A stretch of 11,865 nucleotides of DNA from DATMYQ01 sp035560935 (GTDB taxonomy: Bacteria > Bacillota > Negativicutes > Sporomusales > Sporomusaceae): NCBI GenBank assembly GCA_035560935.1, contig DATMYQ010000252.1, positions 1-11,865 of the forward strand, read 5' to 3'. A program made the position numbers and the translations under genes. Below the pieces are notes generated by a model. The model did not search any database. It had not been told where the DNA came from and saw nothing but the letters and a program-made list of their open reading frames with translations. Shown here one piece after another: positions 6,537-11,865 of this stretch. How positions within the stretch are numbered: position 1 is the first letter of the stretch; every line of letters begins with the position of its first letter.

Positions 6537-8057
6537 TTAGCTTCTGTTGGTCGTCCCTTCCCAAGTATCCACTTTCGTCTTTTTCTTTTCTTCTTCATCA
6601 AACCAACGGCTGGTCACACACTTGGCTTCAGTGAAAAAAGCCACGCCGTCCCGACCGTTAACATGCAAATCGCCAAAGAAGGAATCTTTATGTCCGGAAA
6701 AGGGGAAGGCCGACATCGGCACCGGAATGCCGACATTGACGCCCACCATGCCGCCATGGGTTCGTTTGGCAAACTCCCGGGCGTAATGCCCACTCTGGGT
6801 AAAAATAGCCGATCCATTGGCAAAGGGACTGTCGTTCATGATTTTCAGCCCTTCTTCAAAATCTTTGACTCGTTTTATCGCGACTACCGGGCCGAAGACC
6901 TCGCTTTCCCCCAAAGTCATGCCTGGCTTCACATGGTCAAAGATGGTGGGACCGACAAAGAAACCACCCTCATAACCGGCGACACAGACGTCCCGCCCGT
7001 CCAAAATCAATTTGGCCCCTTCGGAGATGCCCTTGGCAATCCAGTCGGTAACAAATTTCTTATGCTCCGCGGTAACTAGTGGCCCCAAATCGGTTTCCGG
7101 CTTGTAGGCGCAGCCGACTTTCATGTTACGGGCCAGCTTGACCAGGTGTTCGACAAATTCATCGGCAACCGATTCTTCCACGCAGACTACCGGCAAGGCC
7201 ATGCACCGCATGCCGGCGCAGCCAAACCCGGAATTGATGATGCCGGCCGCCACCCGCTCCAAAGGTGCATCGGCTAGGACCAACGCGTGATTTTTCGCTT
7301 CGCACTGCGCCTGAACCCTTTTGCCGTGGGCGGCCGCCGTGGTGTAGACGTGTTTGCCGATCCCGGTGGAACCGACAAAGCTGACGCCTTTGACATGGGG
7401 ATGGGTCAGCAGCAGTTCGGCTTCGTTCCGGCTGCAGGTGACGATGTTGACAACGCCTTTGGGCAGGCCGGCTTCCATCAGCAGCTCCAGCATCCGGTAG
7501 GAAGTCAGCGGCGTGTAACTGGCGGCTTTTAATACGAAAGTGTTACCGGCGGTAATGCACAGCGGGATCATCCAGCCATAGGGAATCATGGCCGGAAAGT
7601 TGAACGGGGCGATGCCGGCGAATACGCCGAGCGGTTCCCGATACATGACGGTATCATGGCCGCCAGAGACGTTCATCAGCGATTCGCCTTTCATCAAACT
7701 GGGCATTCCGCAGGCCAGCTCGACGACTTCAATGGCTTTCAGGACGTCGCCCCGGGCTTCCTCCAGATTTTTACCCAGTTCTTTGGCGACCAGAACGGCC
7801 AGTTCTTCCAGATGGGCGTCTAAAAGTTCCCGGTATTTAAACATAATTTGCGTCCGTTTGGCCACCGGCGTGTCGGACCAGGCGGGAAACGCCTGATGCG
7901 CCGCCTGAATGGCGGCTTCTACTTCATCCAGCGTACAACAGGGGACTTCTGCGATCAATTCGCCGGTGCTGGAATCGGTCACCGGCATATATTTCTTCGT
8001 TTGGGACTGTTTCCATTCACCATTTACACAATAAGGCATTTTTCCTGTGATCTTCAT
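6537..8057 (-). CDS. CoA-acylating (methyl)malonate-semialdehyde dehydrogenase
   Basis: A 506-aa enzyme of the MmsA/IolA branch of aldehyde dehydrogenases. It converts malonate or methylmalonate semialdehyde, CoA and NAD+ to acetyl- or propionyl-CoA, CO2 and NADH. Visible signatures are APFNFPAMIPYGW (150-162), SFVGSTGIGK (226-235), the AKNH motif at 254-257 typical of this branch, catalytic Cys285 in RCMA with adjacent Arg284, GVNVGIPVP, and SFFGDLHVNG near the C-terminus. Two positions differ from the usual form: Lys107 stands where the family has a conserved arginine (GDVLKAIEVVE against GDVFRG-type), and KAASYTPL replaces KPSERxP. Start: ATG with GGAGGCG about 8 nt upstream. It lies 39 nt behind the aminotransferase, whose semialdehyde product it should consume. 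The class is certain; the exact semialdehyde is inferred. Confidence 0.93.
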   Translation of the reverse strand: MKITGKMPYCVNGEWKQSQTKKYMPVTDSSTGELIAEVPCCTLDEVEAAIQAAHQAFPAWSDTPVAKRTQIMFKYRELLDAHLEELAVLVAKELGKNLEEARGDVLKAIEVVELACGMPSLMKGESLMNVSGGHDTVMYREPLGVFAGIAPFNFPAMIPYGWMIPLCITAGNTFVLKAASYTPLTSYRMLELLMEAGLPKGVVNIVTCSRNEAELLLTHPHVKGVSFVGSTGIGKHVYTTAAAHGKRVQAQCEAKNHALVLADAPLERVAAGIINSGFGCAGMRCMALPVVCVEESVADEFVEHLVKLARNMKVGCAYKPETDLGPLVTAEHKKFVTDWIAKGISEGAKLILDGRDVCVAGYEGGFFVGPTIFDHVKPGMTLGESEVFGPVVAIKRVKDFEEGLKIMNDSPFANGSAIFTQSGHYAREFAKRTHGGMVGVNVGIPVPMSAFPFSGHKDSFFGDLHVNGRDGVAFFTEAKCVTSRWFDEEEKKKTKVDTWEGTTNRS

Positions 8058-8096
8058 CTGTTTCTCGCCTCCATCAATACGGTCATTACTTTATGA

Positions 8097-9488
8097 TCAA
8101 CTTAGGGAAAAGGATTCTACAACCTTCCGGAACGCCTGCGACAACCGTTCGGTTTCCTGCTGATTGATAATCAGCGGGGGCGCAGCGGTAAGCACATTGT
8201 TGGATCCCGGCACGCTGCGAGACATCCGCCCGATAATGACGCCCTCGGCTTTCGCCGCCGCCACCATCTGGCCCAGGTATTTTTCCGGCAGCGGCGTTTT
8301 GCTTTTTTTGTCCGCGACCAGTTCGATGCCCAGGAACAGACCTTTGCCACGTACCTGGCCCACATGCGGCAGTTTTTCCAGGTCCTTAAGGCTATCCAGC
8401 AGATACCGACCCATCTTTTCGCTGTTTTCCACCATCGCCTGCTCTTCCATCACGGCGATATTGGCCAGCGCAGCCGCGCAGCCGGCAGCGCAGCCGCCAA
8501 AGGTGCTGATATCGCGGAAGTAGCCCATCGTGTCGGCGGCGTCCGCCAGGAAACGGTCAAAAATATGTTTTTTCGTGACCGTCGCGGAAATTGGCATGTA
8601 CGAGCTGGCCAATCCTTTCGCCATCGTCATCATGTCGGGCTCAAAGTCATAATGCTGGGACCCGAACATCTTGCCGGTTCGACCAAAGCCGTTTACCACT
8701 TCATCCATAATGATCAGAACTTCATATTTACGGCATATTTCCTGGATGATCGGATAATACTCGGCAACCGGGATGATAATACCGCCGCCGGCAGTAATCG
8801 GCTCAAGAATGATGGCTGCCACCGTATCCGGCCCTTCCTGCTCAATGATGGTTTCCAACGTCCGCGCGCACTCCAGGTTACAGCCGGGATAGGACTTGCC
8901 GAACTCGCAGCGGTAGCAAAGCGCATGCGGCATTTTGACAAACCCTTGCGGCAGCGGTCCGTAGCCGTCCCGTCTTTCGTCCTGACCGGTAGCGGCCAGC
9001 ACGGCGAGGGTGCTGCCGTGATAATCCCGTTGACGGTAAATAATCTTATGCTTATCCTTGTCCGGATATTTTAACCGAAAATACTGACGGGATATTTTAA
9101 ACGACTTTTCGTTAGCTTCCGAACCACTGTTGGCAATGTATACTTTGGGCAGACCCGGCAGCAGCTGTGCCAGTTTTTCCGCCAGGCGGATATAAGGCGG
9201 ATTGCCCATAGCCCCAGAATAATACGGCAGTTGCTGCAGTTGCTCGGTAATGGCGTCAATAATTTTTTGCTGTCCATAGCCCGCGTTCACACACCAGACA
9301 CCGCCGGAAAGGCCGTCCAGGTACTCCCGGCCCTGAATATCTTTGACCATGCAGCCCTGCCCGGACACTAAAATGGGCGGGTCCTGCGACTCAAACGGCT
9401 TGTGATTGGTAATATGCAACCACAGATGTTCCCGATGCAAACGTACTAATTCGTCCGCATTCAGCTCACAGTTTGTTGTTTTGTCCAC
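8097..9488 (-). CDS. Class III omega-aminotransferase (beta-alanine/taurine:pyruvate type)
   Basis: A 463-aa PLP enzyme of aminotransferase class III, cytosolic. Visible motifs are SGSEAN (121-126) for PLP phosphate, YHG (156-158), Glu229-Pro230, Asp262 in MDEVVNGFGRTG, catalytic Lys291 in MAKGLASSYMPIS, and TFGG (329-332). The N-terminus (EHLWLHITNHKPF) and the four-cysteine insert CYRC-x8-CNLEC (191-207) resemble omega-amino-acid:pyruvate transaminases. Its likely reaction is transfer of the amino group of beta-alanine or a similar omega-amino acid to pyruvate, giving a semialdehyde for the MmsA enzyme encoded 39 nt downstream. It starts at GTG, supported by GAGGAGGAG about 6 nt upstream; no better ATG exists nearby. 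It is the first gene of the unit. Taurine, 3-aminoisobutyrate or GABA are alternative donors, but neither a sulfoacetaldehyde enzyme nor a succinate-semialdehyde enzyme accompanies it. Confidence 0.92.
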   Translation of the reverse strand: MDKTTNCELNADELVRLHREHLWLHITNHKPFESQDPPILVSGQGCMVKDIQGREYLDGLSGGVWCVNAGYGQQKIIDAITEQLQQLPYYSGAMGNPPYIRLAEKLAQLLPGLPKVYIANSGSEANEKSFKISRQYFRLKYPDKDKHKIIYRQRDYHGSTLAVLAATGQDERRDGYGPLPQGFVKMPHALCYRCEFGKSYPGCNLECARTLETIIEQEGPDTVAAIILEPITAGGGIIIPVAEYYPIIQEICRKYEVLIIMDEVVNGFGRTGKMFGSQHYDFEPDMMTMAKGLASSYMPISATVTKKHIFDRFLADAADTMGYFRDISTFGGCAAGCAAALANIAVMEEQAMVENSEKMGRYLLDSLKDLEKLPHVGQVRGKGLFLGIELVADKKSKTPLPEKYLGQMVAAAKAEGVIIGRMSRSVPGSNNVLTAAPPLIINQQETERLSQAFRKVVESFSLS

Positions 9489-9522
9489 GTTGGCTCCTCC
9501 TCTATAATTGGCGGTCCTAAAC

Positions 9523-9534
9523 GGTCAATTGATC
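9523..9534. promoter_or_regulatory. Near-perfect 12-bp palindrome upstream of the aminotransferase (candidate operator)
   Basis: GGTCAATTGATC pairs with itself at all but one position pair. It lies about 35 nt before the GTG start and is flanked by GC-rich sequence. Its position suits a regulator site in the leader or promoter, perhaps for the PucR-like protein encoded upstream. Nothing in the sequence shows which protein binds it, and palindromes this short arise by chance. Confidence 0.25.
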
Positions 9535-9574
9535 GGCCCTGGTTAATATGTTTTGCCGGACAGTTCCCGATCAT

Positions 9575-9624
9575 GAAAACGACTGCCTGCCATCCTCAAT
9601 ATATCAGGAATGCCCGGCAGTCGT
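9575..9624 (-). terminator. Hairpin with short T-run upstream of the aminotransferase
   Basis: A perfect 9-bp stem (9579-9587 with 9616-9624) encloses 28 nt that can form an inner stem (CATTCCT with AGGATG, one bulge). On the minus strand it is followed by TTTC. It may terminate transcripts coming from the regulator gene, or act as an attenuator in the leader of the catabolic unit, whose start codon is about 90 nt further on. Confidence 0.5.
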
Positions 9625-9710
9625 CTATGTGTCGACAAGCCAATTTTTTGCCGAAATTCTATCTGAAAGTTACAAGTCCGGTCGGCCGATTGTAAAATGA
9701 AGTTGAACAA

Positions 9711-9736
9711 CTAGAAAAAAGTCCATAATGACTTTT
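9711..9736 (-). terminator. Weak AT-rich stem, possible terminator of the regulator gene
   Basis: AAAAGTC (9717-9723) pairs with GACTTTT (9730-9736) around a 6-nt loop. On the minus strand the stem runs into TTTTTTC. The stem is short and AT-rich, so efficiency would be low. It lies about 240 nt past the regulator's stop codon. Confidence 0.3.
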
Positions 9737-9793
9737 CCTCAAATGGTAGAATGGAGTTCTCACACAACCATCACCAATGAGGCGACAATCACT

Positions 9794-9901
9794 ATGGACT
9801 GCCATGATTATATCACAGACGAGTCAGAGCGCAAACGACTCGGCTACCGGACTCCAGAAGAACTTTTTGATGCGTTTCTCGACAGCTTGTATGTTGCCTG
9901 A
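9794..9901 (+). pseudogene. IS30-family transposase, C-terminal remnant
   Basis: The plus strand encodes TDESERKRLGYRTPEELF followed by DAFLDSLYVA and a TGA stop at 9899-9901. The RKRLGYRTPEE block is the hallmark of the IS30 transposase C-terminus (usually RPRKRLGYRTPEEVF). Upstream residues (MDCHDYI) do not match the family and the DDE core is missing, so only the last 30 or so codons survive. The bases just after the stop (around 9930-9950) also look like the end of such an element. It is the only plus-strand coding trace in the window. It sits between the regulator and the operon, so an IS30 insertion once separated or delivered them. Confidence 0.7.
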
Positions 9902-9978
9902 GTTCGCCGCCATTTTGCCAAGGTGTTCAGCTTGCAGTTGCAATTTAGGCAAATTTTTCAAAAAACAATATTCAAAAA

Positions 9979-11193
9979 TCACAAGTCCAGAAATTTGTGA
10001 ACAATCGTCGCAAAATACAACAACATACGGTCTTTGGGTTCCGCCAAATTTCGCCCGGAAATTTCAACGATTTTCTGGAGCCGGTATTTTAATGTATTGC
10101 GATGAATGAACAATCTCTCCGACACCCGAGAAAAATTTTCATTTTCCTCCAAAAAAACCGACAAGGTATTCACCATTTCGGCGCTATGCTTTTGATCATA
10201 ATCCAATAAAGTCTCTAGCACCTCGCTGCGAAATGATTCCAGTTCACTTCGGTCTTTTACATTAAACAGAACTTTGTAAAATCCCAGTTCGTCAAAACCC
10301 ATGTACAGTGAATCCGTCAGCGACTGCGCGACCTTCATGGCCTGCTCGGCCTGCGACAGGCTTTTTTTCGCCTCACTGATATCGCTGTAAGGATTACCCC
10401 AACCAATATGCAAATGAAGGCCCGCAAAGCGCTCCTGAAGCTCACACGCCAACGCGTCAGCGATCTCGCGGGTTACTTGCTGTGCTTCATAGGTTCTGAA
10501 CGTCGGCATCATAATAATGGCCGTATCCAGCCAAACCAGCGTCAGAATTTTTTTTCTCCACCGTTCAAACACTTCCTGAATAATATCTTGAATTTGTAGT
10601 TTAACCACCAAAATTTGATGTTCGGTAAACGCCTGCACCTCTCGTAAATACGCGGACAGCTGTTCAAACTTAATCATCATGATCTGGTGCGGCGCGGCCA
10701 GATCGTAACCGCAGGACGCCGCCCGGACAGCTAAATTATCATACGTATCAGCGCTGCCGTATAAGATATTTTCTAAAATATCCCGTACCGATTTCTCTTC
10801 GATATGTTTAACCGCAATAAAATTATAAATTCCCCGCGTTGCTTCCACCAATTGCACTTCCCAGGGTAGTTCGAAAACGGGAAAACCCAGTTCATCCGCG
10901 AGGGAAATCACTTCAGGTGGCGCCACCTGAATATGTGGGCCGACGTTGATAATCAACCCAGCAACGTCCTTTGCATAGCATTCCCTGATCACCTGCGGCA
11001 ACTGGTCCAGATTCCCCCTGATTCCGATTCCGGTGGTGAACAGCAGTTCTCCTCCCTGTACCCATTCCACTACATCCGGCAAATCCACAACATGAGCCCA
11101 ATGCAAAACCCGGTCCAATCCCGACGCTCCGCCGACAAGCTTTAACTTGTTGAGACAGGGCAATCCCAATACATCTTGTAATTTAACTACCAT
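9979..11193 (-). CDS. PucR/CdaR-type transcriptional regulator
   Basis: A 404-aa cytosolic regulator. Residues about 8-125 match the PucR N-terminal domain (GLDRVLHWAHVVDLPDVVEWVQGGELLFTTG region, then AGLIINVG and ADELGFPVFELPW). The middle is the divergent GGDEF-like segment found in this family. Residues about 330-400 form the C-terminal PucR helix-turn-helix (NTLSVFLEENENFSRVSERL, IHRNTLKYRLQKI). Family members usually activate nearby catabolic genes in response to a pathway substrate. Start: ATG with AAGGAG about 9 nt upstream. It is encoded on the same strand directly upstream of the aminotransferase unit, with IS debris between, so it probably controls that unit. The name PucR refers to purine catabolism in Bacillus, but no purine genes are present here, so the effector is likely different. 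Confidence 0.88.
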   Translation of the reverse strand: MVVKLQDVLGLPCLNKLKLVGGASGLDRVLHWAHVVDLPDVVEWVQGGELLFTTGIGIRGNLDQLPQVIRECYAKDVAGLIINVGPHIQVAPPEVISLADELGFPVFELPWEVQLVEATRGIYNFIAVKHIEEKSVRDILENILYGSADTYDNLAVRAASCGYDLAAPHQIMMIKFEQLSAYLREVQAFTEHQILVVKLQIQDIIQEVFERWRKKILTLVWLDTAIIMMPTFRTYEAQQVTREIADALACELQERFAGLHLHIGWGNPYSDISEAKKSLSQAEQAMKVAQSLTDSLYMGFDELGFYKVLFNVKDRSELESFRSEVLETLLDYDQKHSAEMVNTLSVFLEENENFSRVSERLFIHRNTLKYRLQKIVEISGRNLAEPKDRMLLYFATIVHKFLDL

Positions 11194-11233
11194 TTCTTCT
11201 TACTCCTTCCTCCGAAAGACTCGAAGCATCTTT

Positions 11234-11324
11234 AAACAAGTCGGAAATCAACTTGTTTTTCAGGCAAAAAGCCATATAGTATCTGCAGTAATGAGGCCTG
11301 AAAAATATTATTTTTTATTACTGC
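11234..11324. promoter_or_regulatory. Cluster of interleaved inverted repeats in the regulator leader
   Basis: Three perfect inverted repeats lie together: AAACAAGT/ACTTGTTT (11234-11241, 11251-11258; 9-nt spacer), TTTTTCAGGC/GCCTGAAAAA (11256-11265, 11296-11305; 30-nt spacer) and GCAGTAAT/ATTACTGC (11285-11292, 11317-11324; 24-nt spacer). They overlap, so they cannot all fold at once. This could mean alternative RNA structures or operator sites for autoregulation, starting about 40 nt before the regulator's start codon. Confidence 0.35.
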
Positions 11325-11426
11325 GAAAAAGCGCAACCGAATGATAGTATGATTCGACAAAGTATGCGGGTATCCTTTATCACGGCTTTAGAGTTTAACT
11401 TATTGTTCAACCACCGACTGTGAGTG

Positions 11427-11510
11427 TCAGCTAGAAAAGGAACAGAAAGCAGAAATGGTCTGTCCGCTGCTGCGATATTCCTGGATGCTTTCTGCCCATT
11501 TATTCAGGTG
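11427..11510 (-). pseudogene. IS66-type accessory protein (TnpA-like) fragment
   Basis: The minus strand encodes HLNKWAESIQEYRSSGQTIS and then AFCSFSS before a TGA at 11427-11429. The pattern W-x3-I-x2-Y/W-R-x-SG-x-T/S-x4-FC matches the first helices of IS66 TnpA-like accessory proteins. The frame is open back to 11606, but no in-frame ATG is found and the normal continuation after the cysteine is missing. I take it as a decayed fragment. The match is short, so another HTH-type protein is possible. Confidence 0.4.
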
Positions 11511-11695
11511 ATATTGCCGGGCACTTTTCTGGTATCCGACTCTAAACCTTCTTTGGAGTTTTTCAAGTGAGTCGAAAAACTCTATATCCGATTTAGAGCA
11601 ATTATCTCATAAGACATGCTGGTCTTCCATCCACCTTGCTGTTGAGCGCTTACTTTGAACGGTCTTTTCGTAGTAGCTTATCTTGGTCAAAAAGC

Positions 11696-11723
11696 AAAAA
11701 CACCCACATAAGTGAGTGTTTTT
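11696..11723. terminator. Bidirectional intrinsic terminator
   Basis: Arms 11696-11707 and 11712-11723 pair over 12 positions with one mismatch around a 4-nt loop. The outer five pairs are A-T, leaving T5 at the 3' side on both strands. It probably ends a minus-strand gene lying beyond the right edge of the window. Confidence 0.65.
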
Positions 11724-11741
11724 ACAAACCAGCGGCTACCT

Positions 11742-11807
11742 GGGAGCTAATCCGTAGGATTAGTCTCCAGCCGGCGTGAGCGAATCCGCAGGATTCGTCG
11801 GAGCCGG
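11742..11807. repeat. Two tandem REP-like hairpins
   Basis: Hairpin A has CTAATCC (11747-11753) pairing with GGATTAG (11757-11763), extended by a bulged outer stem. Hairpin B has CGAATCC (11781-11787) pairing with GGATTCG (11791-11797), plus an outer CCGGC/GCCGG stem (11771-11775, 11803-11807). Both share the core AATCC-G-Y-A-GGATT with a 3-nt loop. This paired arrangement resembles dispersed intergenic palindromes. Only one copy pair is visible here. Confidence 0.55.
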
Positions 11808-11865
11808 ACAAATCCTCTCTCGTCCCGCTCTTTTCTATGTTTCATTCCAAGCAAAAAGACTCATC

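Larger units (their letters stand above)
9489..9978. other. Regulatory gap between regulator and operon, with IS debris
   Basis: This 490-base stretch has four elements, all annotated separately: a palindrome close to the aminotransferase start, a hairpin with a short T-run, a weak AT-rich terminator-like stem, and the tail of an IS30 transposase on the plus strand. AGTTGAACAACT (9701-9712) is a further small palindrome. I could not find a convincing sigma-A or sigma-54 promoter on the minus strand. A TTGACC-16-TATAGA pair overlaps the ribosome site and is positioned too late to be used. Confidence 0.5.
11194..11865. other. Right-edge non-coding region upstream of the regulator
   Basis: These 672 bases contain no intact gene. 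The near part (11234-11324) has overlapping inverted repeats in the regulator's leader. The middle has an IS66-accessory-like remnant. The far part has a bidirectional terminator and two look-alike hairpins. A weak pair TTGCGC-18-AATAAT reads on the minus strand at roughly 11300-11336 and could be the regulator promoter. A 31-codon minus frame starting near 11838 merely translates the hairpin repeats. Confidence 0.45.

Noticed and set aside
6419..6601. 60-codon minus frame overlapping the end of mmsA
   Set aside because: It is an out-of-frame reading of the mmsA end and the palindromic repeat, with a highly basic composition and no ribosome site.
8364..9074. Plus-strand open frame of 236 codons
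   Set aside because: It lies antisense inside the aminotransferase and has histidine/arginine-rich composition typical of a shadow frame.
9503..9530. TTGACC-16-TATAGA promoter-like pair before the aminotransferase
   Set aside because: The -10 box would directly abut the ribosome site, so the transcript would start too late to include it.
9572..9588. Catabolite-control (cre)-like match ATGAAAACGACTGCC
   Set aside because: Two consensus positions fail and the sequence is explained by the hairpin arm; it is not strong enough to call.
11742..11840. 31-codon basic minus frame through the far-right hairpins
   Set aside because: It only translates the palindromic repeats and has a weak ribosome site.
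1..11865. tRNA, rRNA, CRISPR array, known riboswitch
   Set aside because: No regularly spaced repeats, cloverleaf-like segments or recognisable tetrahydrofolate or nickel/cobalt riboswitch core were found by eye.

Overview
The window reads as a bacterial chromosome segment. Every intact gene lies on the minus strand with a strong AGGAGG-type ribosome binding site, and intrinsic terminators are plentiful. Codon use and gene content suggest an anaerobic Firmicute; a Sporomusaceae/Negativicutes relative is my best guess, but no marker gene here proves it.

Layout in transcription order (right to left): far-right repeats, a bidirectional terminator and a short IS66-accessory-like remnant (11427-11807); a PucR-family regulator (9979-11193); a gap with an IS30 transposase tail (9794-9901), hairpins and a palindrome; then a catabolic unit of class III aminotransferase, CoA-acylating (methyl)malonate-semialdehyde dehydrogenase and PanB (9488-5568). 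An intrinsic terminator (5291-5327) separates this from a second unit: DUF3311 membrane peptide, sodium:solute symporter, YtcJ-like amidohydrolase and LarA-type nickel-pincer hydroxyacid racemase homologue (5226-477). That unit ends in a textbook terminator (422-468), followed immediately by the broken N-terminus of an IS1182-type transposase (243-421).

The genes fit together best as an undescribed pantothenate (or pantoyl/beta-alanine amide) degradation locus. In this model the DUF3311/symporter pair imports the substrate and the amidohydrolase splits the amide into beta-alanine and pantoate. The aminotransferase and MmsA take beta-alanine through malonate semialdehyde to acetyl-CoA. The LarA homologue adjusts the stereochemistry of the 2-hydroxy acid. 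PanB runs in reverse, splitting ketopantoate into 2-oxoisovalerate and methylene-tetrahydrofolate. A pantoate 2-dehydrogenase is missing from the window and would have to be encoded elsewhere. The pathway is inference from family knowledge and co-location. The individual family assignments are much firmer. IS debris on both sides and between regulator and operon suggests a transferred or rearranged accessory cassette.
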